Shown here in pieces: positions 7,171 to 16,578 of a stretch of 32,092 nucleotides of DNA. This DNA is from Schizochytrium sp. CCTCC M209059. Its lineage: Eukaryota; Sar; Bigyra; Thraustochytrida; Thraustochytriidae. The stretch lies in contig KN805384.1 in NCBI GenBank assembly GCA_000818945.1, positions 349,976-382,067 of the forward strand, read 5' to 3'. Below the pieces are notes generated by a model that searched no databases, had not been told where the DNA came from, and saw nothing but the letters and a program-made list of their open reading frames with translations. Position 1 is the stretch's first letter, and every line of letters starts with the position of its first letter. The translations under genes and the position numbers were made by a program.

Positions 7171-10100
7171 ATGGCTGATGAAATCGAAAGCTCCGTCAAA
7201 GTGGCTGTGCGATGCCGGCCTCTAAGTGAGCGCGAAAAGGAGCGCGGGGCCGTGCAATGCGTGGAGATTGAAGAAAACCAGATTACCATCTTCGCGGGTC
7301 TTCAGCACCTCGAAGGTAGTGCGACCAACGGGGAGAACAAGAACAACAGCAATCTCGGCACGCCGACAGGACGCTCGAGTCACATCGGGACCCCCAACGG
7401 ACGCAGCAGCCTTCTCGGAACGCCCACAGGGAGCCCTTACGGTACGCCGACGCGTGGCAGCGGCCGCAAACGGGGCAAACGTGTCTTTAGCTTCGACTTT
7501 GCCTATGGCGAAGACAGTGCTCAAGAAAACGTCTTTGATGACATTGGCAAAGGTGTTCTCGATAATGCTTTTGCAGGCTACAACGCAAGTGTCTTTGCGT
7601 ACGGCCAAACAGGGTCCGGAAAGACCCACACCATGCTCGGCGCAAGCGATTTTGGCGATGATGCAGGTCTCATTCCTCGCATCTGCTCTTCTCTTGTGGA
7701 AAAACTTGGCAATCAAGAGGAGCATGCAGACGACACTGCACTAGCTCGCGCAGCATCTACCAGGTACGCCTTGGAGGCATCTTACCTTGAGATCTACAAT
7801 GAAAAGTGCATTGATCTTCTCGCAACCAGCGACAAAGAGAAGCGCAAACAGTCCATTGTCGACGAGCCTAACAACTTGCGAATCCGTGAGCATCCTAAGA
7901 AGGGTCCGTACGTTGAGGACCTCACCGTGTTGCCTGTTCGCCGCATGGAGGACATTAAAGCTATGATGGCGATTGGCGAAAAGGCCCGCACCACCGCTGC
8001 AACCAACATGAACAGCAAGTCAAGCCGCAGTCACGCCATCTTCACGCTCGTCTTTACGCAGACCAACGTGGCCAGCGATTTCTGCAGCGCAACCGACACA
8101 AGCTCCAAAATCAATCTCGTCGATCTTGCCGGGTCCGAGCGCGTCGGTCAGAGTGGAGTCCAAGGTAAACACCTCAAGGAGGCCGCCAACATCAATCGCT
8201 CCCTGCACACCCTGGGTCGCGTTATTAACGCTCTTTCTCGTACGACGAGCAGCGTCAACAGCGGATCCTCGCGTTTCCTCGGAACGCCCGGCGCCGGATC
8301 CGGCACGCAGAGCAACCCTGGGACGCCAAATGCCCAAGGAGGCTCCCCCGCCGTCCCGGGGTGCCGCGAGGTCATCCCGTACCGTGACTCCACCCTCACC
8401 TGGCTGCTCAAACCGTCTCTGGGCGGTAACTCGCGCACGACCATGCTCGCCACCATCAGTCCTGCAAACTTTAATCACGATGAGAGCGTAACAACCTTGC
8501 GCTATGCGCAGGAGTGCTCCCGTGTCGTCAATCGCGCCATTATCAACCGCGACTCCAACAACGAGGTTATTGCCGAACTTCGCATGGAAATTGATCTCCT
8601 ACGCCAACGTCTCGCCAAGCAGACCGAAACCAGCGCGGCAATGGCCAACTTAAATGAGGAGCTCCAGCAGCACAAGCGCGCCGTGGAAATTGAAAATATT
8701 GAGTCCAAAAAGCTCATTGAGAAAGTCGGTCAGCGCTATTTGACCGAGCTCAAGGACAAGGAGGCAAAGTGGGACACGGACCGAAAGAACTTCGAAATTG
8801 AATGCCGCGAGAAATCAGAGCGAATCGACGCGCTCTCAGAACAACTTCGCGTCGTAGAGGCTGACCTCGATACCACTCGCGCCCTCAAGGCCGACCTTGA
8901 AACCGCCAAGGCCGACTTGGAGACCGCTGTGCGTGGCCATGTTGAGACCGCCGTCAAGCACACTGAGGCCATCAAGTGGAGCGAAAAACAGCTCGAAGCG
9001 CGTGCCGAGACAATCGCAGCTCGTGATAAAGATCTTGAGGCGGTTCGCACCGAACTCGAAACTGCGCGACGCGAGGCCGCTCACGAAAAGGCCGCGCTCG
9101 AGGCCGATGTCAAGGCCGGAATCGAAGCGCAAGAAAATCTCAAGACCGACATTGACCTCTTGCGCGACGCCGCTGCAAAGGAAAAGTCCAGACTTTCGAA
9201 GAGCCTCGAGGAAACGAGCACGGCGAAGGCCCAACTCGAGCAGGATCTCGTGCAAACGCGCACAGAGGCCGCGGAGCGTTCACGGGAAGTCAATACGCTT
9301 AACGAATCTCTTCAAGCTTCGCAAACACGAATTGATGCGCTGGAGAAGGAGCGCGATGACCTGCAAGCAGCCCTCGAGACGGAGACGGCCTCGTTGCAAA
9401 AAACAGAGCGCCAGCTTGCCGACCTTACCGAGAAGTTCAACCAAATGCAGGCTGACACGCACGCCAAAGTTCAGGCCTTGAGCGCGCAGATTCATGCTCT
9501 CGAAAGCGATCTTGGCGAGGCCAACGAGGCTCGATCCAAGCTTAATGATAACTTGCAGCAGGAAAAGCACTTGCATGACATGGCCAAGACCTCTATTCAA
9601 GAAGAGCAGGTCGCCAAGGCTTCCGTCATCCAGGAGCTCGAGGAACTTCAACAAAGTACAGATGAAAAGATCGCCTCGCTCGATGCTGGTATGGCCACTC
9701 TCTCGGAGATAAAGGCCGCGCTCGAGGCAGACCTTGCGACTACTACCGAAAAGGTGCTTGCAACGGAGTCCGAGATGTCCAAGCTCACAACGGATCTTGA
9801 TCAGGTAAATGCGGAACTTGCACAGGTTCGTGAACAGTCTGCTCAAGAGCGTAGCGCCTTGCAAAGTGAACTCAAGGAGACCACAGCGCAGCGAGATGCA
9901 CATGCCGACGAGGCAGCGAATCTTAAAGACGCGCTTCTGCAGGAGACCGCTCAGCTCAACGAGGCACGCGAGAACTGCGCGGCGCGTGTAAGAGAGATCG
10001 AGCATCTCGAAAGCACCATTGCTGAAAAGAAGAGTGCCATTGCTTGTCTGGAGACCAGCGGTCTGGCGCTTGAGGAGAAAATTGCGGGGCTCGAGGCCAA

Positions 10101-13100
10101 CCTCGCCGCCGAGTCTGAGGCACTCGAGACAGCAAACGGGACCATCACTGCCCGAGACGCCTCGATCAGTGAACTGACGCAAGCTCTTGGCGACTGCAAA
10201 CAAGAGCTCGCTCAGATCGAGGCAGCAAGGGTGGATCTGCAGTCTGAGAAGGCCAATCTGGAATGTACGGTTGAAACCGCTCGTGCAGACCTTGATGCCG
10301 CGCGTGAGGATATTGGAACCAAAGAAAAGGAGATTGCTGACCTGCAGGAGCAAAAGTCGGCTCTCGAGACTGAGCGTAATGCTCTCAAGGAGACGATCGC
10401 GACCCTTCAGGCGAATCTTGAAAGTCTCGAGCAAGTACGCGAAGGTCTCGCTGCAGAGCTTGCACAAGTTTCTGGCAAGCTGGAAGCTTCCGAAGCCGAG
10501 GTCGAAGAGCTTCGCGGTGCCACGGAGAAACTGACCTCAGATCTCGAAGCTAAAACCAAAGAGAGTGAGGCGGTTTCAGCGGAGCTTGCCGCCCTCGAAG
10601 CGTCAAGCGCGGAGCGCATTGAAGCGCTCAAAACAGAATCATCGGCCAGGTCGGAGCAAATCGTCGAGCTTGAGACAGCCAAGTCGGAGCTTGAGTCTGC
10701 GCGTGATGCGCTCCAGTGCACTGTCGATGAGCAAGTTGCTCAGCTAGCCACAAACCTAGAGACCATTCAGTCGCATGAGAGCACCATCGCTGCCCTTGAG
10801 ACGAGCAGGGCGGATCTTGAAGCAGAGTCAAGCGACAAGCAAAACACCATCTCGCTGCGAGACGCAACCATTTGCGAGCTCGAGCAGACTCTTGCAAGTA
10901 CCAAGGAGAGTCTTGAAGGAGATCTTGCCAAGGCGCGCGAAGAAGCTATGTCCAAGGAAGAAGCACTTACGGAAGAAAAGACAGCGTTGGCGGCAGAGAT
11001 CGAGGCCTGCAAGGACGAAATTGAGGCACTTGGGAAGGCCAAAGCCGAGGAAACCTGCAAGCTTTTCGATCTTACGACCAAGTATGAAGAGCTCTCTGCG
11101 CAGCACGCGAAGCTTGACGCCGAGCTTCTCGAGCTTCGCCAGGCTCATGAGCAGTCTCTCGAGGAGAATAAGGATCTTATGGGACGCATCGAATGTCTTG
11201 AGGCCGCAAAAGCTCAAGTCGAGGAGGCCAAGGAAGATTTGCAAAACGACAAGACCGCCTTGGAGGCCGCAAGGAAGGACCTTGAGGACCGTGTTGCAAG
11301 TCTTGAAGCAACCCGTGAGAGCCTCGAGGCTGCAAACCAGAGTCTTGAAAAGTCCAAGTCCGAAGTCGAGGAGGCCAACGCCAGTCTTGAAGATGACAAA
11401 GCAACGCTCGAGGCAACTCAGAAAGAGCTTGAGAGCCGCGTGGCAAGCTTGGAGGAGGCTCGTGACGGTCTCGAGACGGCCAATAAAGAACTCGAGCTTG
11501 CCAAAGCTGACGTTGAAGAGGCCAAAACCATCCTCGAAGACGATAAGTCCAGCCTTGAAGCCGCGAAAAGGGAACTCGAAGACCGCGTCGCGAGCCTTGA
11601 GGAGAAGCGCGATAGCCTCAAGGCCGCCAACAATGAACTCGAGCAGGCAAAGTCCGAGGTCGAGGAGGCGAAGGCCAGTCTCGAGTGTGACAAGTCGAAT
11701 CTCGAGGCGAACAAGATGGAGCTCGAGGACCGCGTTGCGCACCTTGAAGACGTCCGCGATGGTCTCGAGACCGCCAACAAGGAGCTCGAGCAGGCCAAAA
11801 CCGAGGTTGAGGAAGCGAAAGCCAATCTTGAAAGCGAACGGGCGAATCTTGAATCCAACAAGAAGGAGCTCGAAGAACGCGTCGCCAATCTTGAAGAGAC
11901 ACGAAATGGGCTTGAAATGGCAAATGAAGAGCTCGAGCAGACCAAGGCCAGCGTCGAGGAGGCCAAGGCAAATCTCGAGCGCGACAAGGCGGACCTCCAG
12001 TCGACCAAGAAAAGTTTGGAAGATCGTGTGGCGAGCCTGGAGCAAACGCGCGAAAGCCTAGAAATGAGTAATGAAGAACTCGAGCAGGCCAAGGTGGCGG
12101 CTTGCGAGGCCCGCGCGGGTGTCGAGAGCGAAATGGCTCAACTGCAGGAAGATGTTGCGGCGGAGCGGAATGCCATGGCGGCACGTGCCAACGAGCTCGG
12201 CGAGGCCGAGGCCGCCGCCCAAGAGCTATCGAGGACTTCCCAAGAGCGTATTGCCGAAGTAGAGTCACGTGAAGCCAAGGCGCAAGCTCTCAAGTCCGAA
12301 GCCGACGACATCAAGCAGCGCTGCGACGAAGAGACGGAACGTCAACGTGCCAAAGAAGAAGAACTGGAGGGTCTCGCTTCCGAGACTCGTTCCCGCGAAG
12401 AAGCGATGGCGGCGCGAATTGAGGGCAACCAGCGAAAGGCCAAGCGGCATGCCATGGAGGAAATGCTTTTCCGCAAGAGCACCAAGGACAAGATCGCTAA
12501 AATGACCGACGACCATGCCGCCGAGGTTGATCGCATGCAGCGTGAACACGATGAGACCATGGAGCAGGCGAGGGCAGATCACGCCTTGGCGATGGATCGC
12601 GCCAGTGGAGAACATGCAGATTCGATCGAGACACTTTCTGCTGAGCATGCTGCTCATGTCGAAGAACTTGAGAGCGCACATGCAACCGCGCTCGAGAACA
12701 AGCAGCTGGAGCACGACACCCGAATGGCCCAGGTGCGAGAGGAGAGCGCGGCTTCTCTCGCAGCGGCGGAGGCGAAGCACGCCAATGAAATGAGCAGGCT
12801 CCAAGACGAACACAGGGAATCGATGGGACAAGCCGCGGCGGAGCACCTCAAGGAGATGGAGGGCTTGCGCCGGGCACATGCCGACGCGCTTGAGGCCCAG
12901 CGTATGGAATTTGCTATCCAAAAGCAGAACTTGCTGGAGGCCAAGCTCGATCTTCGGCGCATGCTTGTCGAGGAGAAGGAGTTGCGGCAACGCGAGGCCG
13001 AGCGCTACGCCTCCCTCTTCCATAGCGAGGAGCAGGAAATCGAGCGACAGATCGCGCAGGCTCAAGCGCAGGTCAAGCGTCTCCATACGAGACTCGACAG

Positions 13101-14439
13101 CGCACGTGCCGAGCGCGAGTTGAGCCAAGATAATTTGCGCCAAGCTGAGGAGACCTTACAAGAGCGCGAGCACCGCCTGCGTTGCGAAGAGCTCGCGGCC
13201 TTCAAGGAATGGCTCGCGACGCAGGGCGTGACCTTGCTCAAGTTTTCTGACGTGGATGAAAAGCCTCAGTCGCGTTCATTTTTGCTTACAGAGTCTGCTG
13301 ACGGCAACCAGGCCGGTGTTTTAAACTATGAGCTCGTCATTTTTGCGTCAGCTGGCACGAGCATGAAGGAGAAGCGCAGCGAGGCTTCTGCTGTGCAAAG
13401 CATTCTCGTGGGATGCCTCACGGACGGCTTTCAGAGCTCGTGCTTCGCGGTTGATGCTGATTGCTGCTTTTCCATTGCAACTGCAACATGCACCTACGAT
13501 CTTCAGTGCGCAGATCGTGCTCAACGCGACAAATTGGTGCGAGGCTTTCAAATGATGCTTGCTAATACGGACGGCGCTAGTGGAAGCTTTGACGTCGTCG
13601 AAGCCCTGCCTCCCCCGGCGGAGTTGGCGGCCGACGAGATCCCTACAGACTGCGAATCCTGTGCAGACGAGCTAACCCCCCTGAAAAAGCGCAACGAACA
13701 GGTCGTGAGCAAGGAAGACGGCAGTGATCTCCCCCTGGGCGATGTCAACTCCTCTGCACAGGATGAAGCCGAAGAAAAGAAGGGCGATACGCAAGAGGAA
13801 AAAGAAGAGAGTGTTGAAGAGTGCGATCGTGGGACTGCGGTTTTTCCCTCGGCTGCTGAGGAGACGACGCTCACGGATGAGAAAGACGCCCCCGCACAGG
13901 AGAATACCGGCGCAGAGGCATCAGAGTTGAAGGAGGAGACACACACTCTCGAGCTCTCCGAGCGCCACCTTGGCAATGAGGAGGAAAGCAAGCTCGATGA
14001 CGATGAGGCAGACACAGAGAACTTTGCAGATGTGACAGAGATGGAAAAGGCTGAAATTACCAGCAAAATCGAGCACCCCGCAAACGATGGGGTCGGGGCC
14101 GGCCCCGAGGACAATGCGCGTCCACCCGTGCCTCCCAAGCGCTCGGCCCCTGTGGAGGAGACAAAGTCGGGGGAGAACGAATGCATTAACGGACCGGCCC
14201 CGCAGCGCCCCGCTCGTCTTGGTAGCAAGATTGTCTCTGCATCTTCAACCTCTTCGTCCGGAAGCCTGGTATCAAGCTCAAAGAAGAAGAAGCGCTCTGG
14301 AAAGCACAAGCGCAAGCCTTCTGCAACGAGCACGGGCTCGGCAAGCAGTAATGCGTCCTCTATCACGGGAGGGGGTCCTGTGCAACCTGCGAGCTCTTCC
14401 TTTGCGTCGATGCTCTTCTCGCCTTTTATGAAAAAGTAA
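7171..14439 (+). CDS. Kinesin-3-like motor with giant coiled coil and PH-like domain
   Basis: 2422 residues, a plus-end-type N-terminal motor. Visible motor marks are the start VKVAVRCRPL, the P-loop GQTGSGKT (145-152), switch I SSRSH (284-288), switch II DLAGSE (318-323) and YRDSTLTWLL followed by LGGNSRT, which is closest to the kinesin-3 (KIF1/UNC-104) form. The motor ends near residue 455. Two Gly/Thr/Pro-rich inserts sit in the motor (residues 50-103 and 357-400). Residues 460-2000 are almost all coiled coil, with a 49-residue repeat (1357-1650) and an 11-residue repeat (1780-1911). Residues 2007-2130 resemble a PH domain, again a kinesin-3 trait. The tail is acidic, then has a proline-rich RPPVPPKR and a basic serine-rich end. 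I see no FHA domain. The cargo is unknown; membrane or vesicle transport is inferred from the PH-like domain. The start is the first ATG, context AAGATGG. Confidence 0.93.
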   Translation: MADEIESSVKVAVRCRPLSEREKERGAVQCVEIEENQITIFAGLQHLEGSATNGENKNNSNLGTPTGRSSHIGTPNGRSSLLGTPTGSPYGTPTRGSGRKRGKRVFSFDFAYGEDSAQENVFDDIGKGVLDNAFAGYNASVFAYGQTGSGKTHTMLGASDFGDDAGLIPRICSSLVEKLGNQEEHADDTALARAASTRYALEASYLEIYNEKCIDLLATSDKEKRKQSIVDEPNNLRIREHPKKGPYVEDLTVLPVRRMEDIKAMMAIGEKARTTAATNMNSKSSRSHAIFTLVFTQTNVASDFCSATDTSSKINLVDLAGSERVGQSGVQGKHLKEAANINRSLHTLGRVINALSRTTSSVNSGSSRFLGTPGAGSGTQSNPGTPNAQGGSPAVPGCREVIPYRDSTLTWLLKPSLGGNSRTTMLATISPANFNHDESVTTLRYAQECSRVVNRAIINRDSNNEVIAELRMEIDLLRQRLAKQTETSAAMANLNEELQQHKRAVEIENIESKKLIEKVGQRYLTELKDKEAKWDTDRKNFEIECREKSERIDALSEQLRVVEADLDTTRALKADLETAKADLETAVRGHVETAVKHTEAIKWSEKQLEARAETIAARDKDLEAVRTELETARREAAHEKAALEADVKAGIEAQENLKTDIDLLRDAAAKEKSRLSKSLEETSTAKAQLEQDLVQTRTEAAERSREVNTLNESLQASQTRIDALEKERDDLQAALETETASLQKTERQLADLTEKFNQMQADTHAKVQALSAQIHALESDLGEANEARSKLNDNLQQEKHLHDMAKTSIQEEQVAKASVIQELEELQQSTDEKIASLDAGMATLSEIKAALEADLATTTEKVLATESEMSKLTTDLDQVNAELAQVREQSAQERSALQSELKETTAQRDAHADEAANLKDALLQETAQLNEARENCAARVREIEHLESTIAEKKSAIACLETSGLALEEKIAGLEANLAAESEALETANGTITARDASISELTQALGDCKQELAQIEAARVDLQSEKANLECTVETARADLDAAREDIGTKEKEIADLQEQKSALETERNALKETIATLQANLESLEQVREGLAAELAQVSGKLEASEAEVEELRGATEKLTSDLEAKTKESEAVSAELAALEASSAERIEALKTESSARSEQIVELETAKSELESARDALQCTVDEQVAQLATNLETIQSHESTIAALETSRADLEAESSDKQNTISLRDATICELEQTLASTKESLEGDLAKAREEAMSKEEALTEEKTALAAEIEACKDEIEALGKAKAEETCKLFDLTTKYEELSAQHAKLDAELLELRQAHEQSLEENKDLMGRIECLEAAKAQVEEAKEDLQNDKTALEAARKDLEDRVASLEATRESLEAANQSLEKSKSEVEEANASLEDDKATLEATQKELESRVASLEEARDGLETANKELELAKADVEEAKTILEDDKSSLEAAKRELEDRVASLEEKRDSLKAANNELEQAKSEVEEAKASLECDKSNLEANKMELEDRVAHLEDVRDGLETANKELEQAKTEVEEAKANLESERANLESNKKELEERVANLEETRNGLEMANEELEQTKASVEEAKANLERDKADLQSTKKSLEDRVASLEQTRESLEMSNEELEQAKVAACEARAGVESEMAQLQEDVAAERNAMAARANELGEAEAAAQELSRTSQERIAEVESREAKAQALKSEADDIKQRCDEETERQRAKEEELEGLASETRSREEAMAARIEGNQRKAKRHAMEEMLFRKSTKDKIAKMTDDHAAEVDRMQREHDETMEQARADHALAMDRASGEHADSIETLSAEHAAHVEELESAHATALENKQLEHDTRMAQVREESAASLAAAEAKHANEMSRLQDEHRESMGQAAAEHLKEMEGLRRAHADALEAQRMEFAIQKQNLLEAKLDLRRMLVEEKELRQREAERYASLFHSEEQEIERQIAQAQAQVKRLHTRLDSARAERELSQDNLRQAEETLQEREHRLRCEELAAFKEWLATQGVTLLKFSDVDEKPQSRSFLLTESADGNQAGVLNYELVIFASAGTSMKEKRSEASAVQSILVGCLTDGFQSSCFAVDADCCFSIATATCTYDLQCADRAQRDKLVRGFQMMLANTDGASGSFDVVEALPPPAELAADEIPTDCESCADELTPLKKRNEQVVSKEDGSDLPLGDVNSSAQDEAEEKKGDTQEEKEESVEECDRGTAVFPSAAEETTLTDEKDAPAQENTGAEASELKEETHTLELSERHLGNEEESKLDDDEADTENFADVTEMEKAEITSKIEHPANDGVGAGPEDNARPPVPPKRSAPVEETKSGENECINGPAPQRPARLGSKIVSASSTSSSGSLVSSSKKKKRSGKHKRKPSATSTGSASSNASSITGGGPVQPASSSFASMLFSPFMKK
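7318..7479 (+). repeat. GTP-repeat insert in motor loop
   Basis: Codes for residues 50-103 of the kinesin. Four GTPxG-type units are spaced 9 to 10 residues apart, two of them in the form GTPxGRSS. They lie ahead of the VFSFDF strand, in the loop 2 region of the motor. Related GTP units recur in the second insert (8239-8370). Confidence 0.8.
11239..12120 (+). repeat. 147-bp coding tandem repeat, 6 copies
   Basis: Six in-frame copies of 49 codons (residues 1357-1650) with the core LEDRVASLE...LETANKELE...VEEAK. Forty-nine residues are exactly seven heptads, so the copies stack without breaking the coiled-coil register. Codon wobble differs between copies, which points to an old expansion under protein-level constraint. 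Confidence 0.93.
12508..12903 (+). repeat. 33-bp coding repeat: 12 hendecads with invariant His
   Basis: Twelve in-frame 11-codon units (residues 1780-1911) of the form xxHxxxMxxxx. Histidine sits at unit position 3 in 11 of 12 units; the eighth has Ser. Met, Leu, Val or Ile follows four residues later in every unit, and a mostly hydrophobic or small residue at +7. This is a hendecad coiled coil, not a heptad one. Confidence 0.93.
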
Positions 14440-14447
14440 ATGAATAT

Positions 14448-16320
14448 TCACGCAACCTTTGACGATGCTGTTGGTGGGCTTGGGGAGGTTTTCCCCGCTG
14501 AGCCGCCAGCTGGTCCGTTTGCACCGGCTGGTCCGCCTTTTTTCTTTTGTGCCCCACGTCGTCGATTCCGCGACGAGGAAGACTTGGAGCTTCCGTTTGT
14601 CGAAGCGCCATCAGCGCTCGCTCCAGCACCGGCATGACCAGCTTTCGTCGCCCCTGGCGCCATTGGTGGTTTGGGAGGTTGCTTGGCTTGCGGCTTGCCT
14701 TGCTGTGTCTGCGTCGACTGCTTTTGCGAAGATGCTGCCATAGGTTTCGCCATTGGTTTCGCTGTTGTTGTTGTTGTTGTTGATTTTGTTGTTGCTGGTA
14801 GTGGTGGTGTTGTTGTTTTGGTCGACGACGAAGACTTGGCCTTGGCCTTGGCCTTGGCTTTGGCCTTTTTCAGCTGAGACTTGGACATCTTCGGAGCCGC
14901 CTGTTCACCCGACGAAGGCTGAGAGGGTATTTGCATCTTGGTGACTTTCACGTGTTTCGAGGTCGGTTTGACCTTGGCCTTTTTCGACAGCTTCTTCGCC
15001 TTTCCGAGCTTTTGCTGCTCTCGTTCTTCCCGCTTCTTTTTTTTCTTTGCTTGTTCGTTGAGCAAAAACCGAAGCAGGGCAGACTCTTCCTCTTTGGGCG
15101 CATCCGCGGCATCGTCCGGCACTGTGCCCGAAGAAACAGGCTCTGTAAACTTTGTCGCGGTGGCCCCGGTTCCGGAAGAAGACGGTGCCGCTGAAGCAGG
15201 AGGCGCGACAGGCGCGTGGAGAGGTTTTTCTCCAAGTTCGAGAAATGCCTTGAATTCAGGATCTTCAGCGAGTGTCCCGCTTACGGGCGTTGAAGGCTTT
15301 CGCTTGCCGGCGAGACGACGACGGTTGATTGCCAAATTGCAAATGCAGGGAACAAGAGGGAACTCCTCCTTGTCACGACCGACTGCGGTACTGGTGCCTG
15401 CGCTTGCCATGGCATCCTGGAAGAGGTCGACCAAATCTTCACTGTTCTGAGTTCTCTCTGCATCCACATTAGCATCTGCGTCTTCAGCTGCATTGACATC
15501 TGCACTTTTCCCTGTTCCCGCACCTGTACCTGCGCCTGCATCTGCAACTTTACTTGCCGCCGTGTCCTCTGCCGTGGGATCGTCCTTGTTTCCGCATTCT
15601 TGACTCGATGCGCCAGAAGACTTGGCGAGCGGCTTTGCACTGAAACAGGCACCGTCCAGATCAGTGCAAAAGGAAACCGCTGCAGCTTCGTCTTCAAAGC
15701 CCAGAAACGCGGCAGCATGGCGCGCGTCTGAAACTTTGCCCGGGATGAAGCCCACAAGCTCGTACTTTGAACGTGCTGCAGACTCTTTGAGATTACCAAT
15801 GCGATCATTCAGCTGCTCGATGAATTGCTCAGCAATCTGAAAACAGGGCGGGAGCCTGCGCACAGCTACCTTTGGTCGAATAAAGATTCCTGAGATACCG
15901 CCTTGGCGCCTCGATTTTTTGGTGTCAATACCCTTGGCCGCTTTTTCGCTTTTGGACTTGTTGTTACGTGCCCGTCGCTTCTTGCTGCTTAGTTTGGCGC
16001 GGCTTTTAGCGCTCCGTGTCGATGCGTTCGTGTTAGGCTGCTTTGACGTAGGATTTTGAGCTCCACGGCGTCGCTTGCTTTGTCCTTTTGGCGCTGCCTG
16101 AAGAGGATTTTCTGTGGACTTTTGCTGCGTCTTCTTGGTGTCCTTTTTCTTGTTATTTGTCGACGTTGTCGTCGAGGCTGAGGTCGCCGAGGCTGAGGTC
16201 GTTGAGGCTTTCACAGATGCCTTGGCAGAGGAGGGTTTCCTTCTGCGTCTCTTCTTGCTGCTAGCGCCGGTGCTGGCGCCTCCACTGTTCTGCTGCTGTT
16301 GCTGCTGTTGCTGCTGCTGT

Positions 16321-16377
<57 letters not shown>

Positions 16378-16496
16378 GGGGCGGGTGCTCCTCCTTTTCC
16401 GCCTGCCGCGTGCTTCTTGGCGCCTTTACCGCCGCGCTCGCTGGCCTCGCCGCGGCCTCCTCGGGGCGCGGGCTTTGCCGCCGCGGGCTCGCCCAT
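14448..16496 (-). CDS. UPF3: UPF3 homologue, nonsense-mediated mRNA decay factor
   Basis: 682 residues. RPKVAVRRLPP (207-217) is the signature start of the Smg4/UPF3 RNP domain, which binds the MIF4G domain of UPF2. FCTDLDGACF corresponds to the FRDRFDGYVF part. After an acidic insert of roughly 85 residues (about 285-370), EEFPLVPCICNL matches the EYPAIVEFAP stretch, and GTLAEDPEFKAFLE (from 407) matches the GTIxxDPEYxxFLE stretch. SALLRFLL plus a KR/E-rich helix (about 471-500) matches the LLSFLKNKQ region that follows in animal UPF3. The N-terminus has 28 glutamines and basic clusters; the C-terminus is Lys/Ala/Thr-rich. I recognise no exon-junction-complex binding motif. The ATG at 16496 has a GCCATGG context; the frame stays open 126 codons further upstream, but that part reads as GC-repeat leader. 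The gene is convergent with the kinesin (8 bp) and divergent from the TRIC-like gene. Confidence 0.87.
16290..16373 (-). repeat. CAG/CAA tract coding 28 glutamines
   Basis: 84 bp of mixed CAG and CAA codons on the minus strand, inside the UPF3 N-terminus. Eleven consecutive CAG units form the purest part. Confidence 0.9.
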
Positions 16497-16578
16497 GGCG
16501 CGATCAGATCTCGCGCTCGCGCACGCGCACGCGCACGAGGGCGAGCGGGCGCGCGGCTGGACGGCTTGTCGGCCGGCC

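Noticed and set aside
9280..12092. Long minus-strand open frames opposite the kinesin coiled coil
   Set aside because: They arise because GAG, CTC and AAG codons of a coiled coil are stop-free in reverse. Their Leu/Phe/Arg/Ser-rich translations mirror the repeats and have no start context or domain.
11239..12903. Regularly spaced repeats resembling a CRISPR-like array
   Set aside because: The repeats are in-frame coding units of a coiled coil with no spacers between them, and the genome is eukaryotic.
13548..14366. 272-codon minus-strand frame opposite the kinesin tail
   Set aside because: Ser-rich shadow of the acidic and Ser/Lys-rich tail. It has no recognisable domain.
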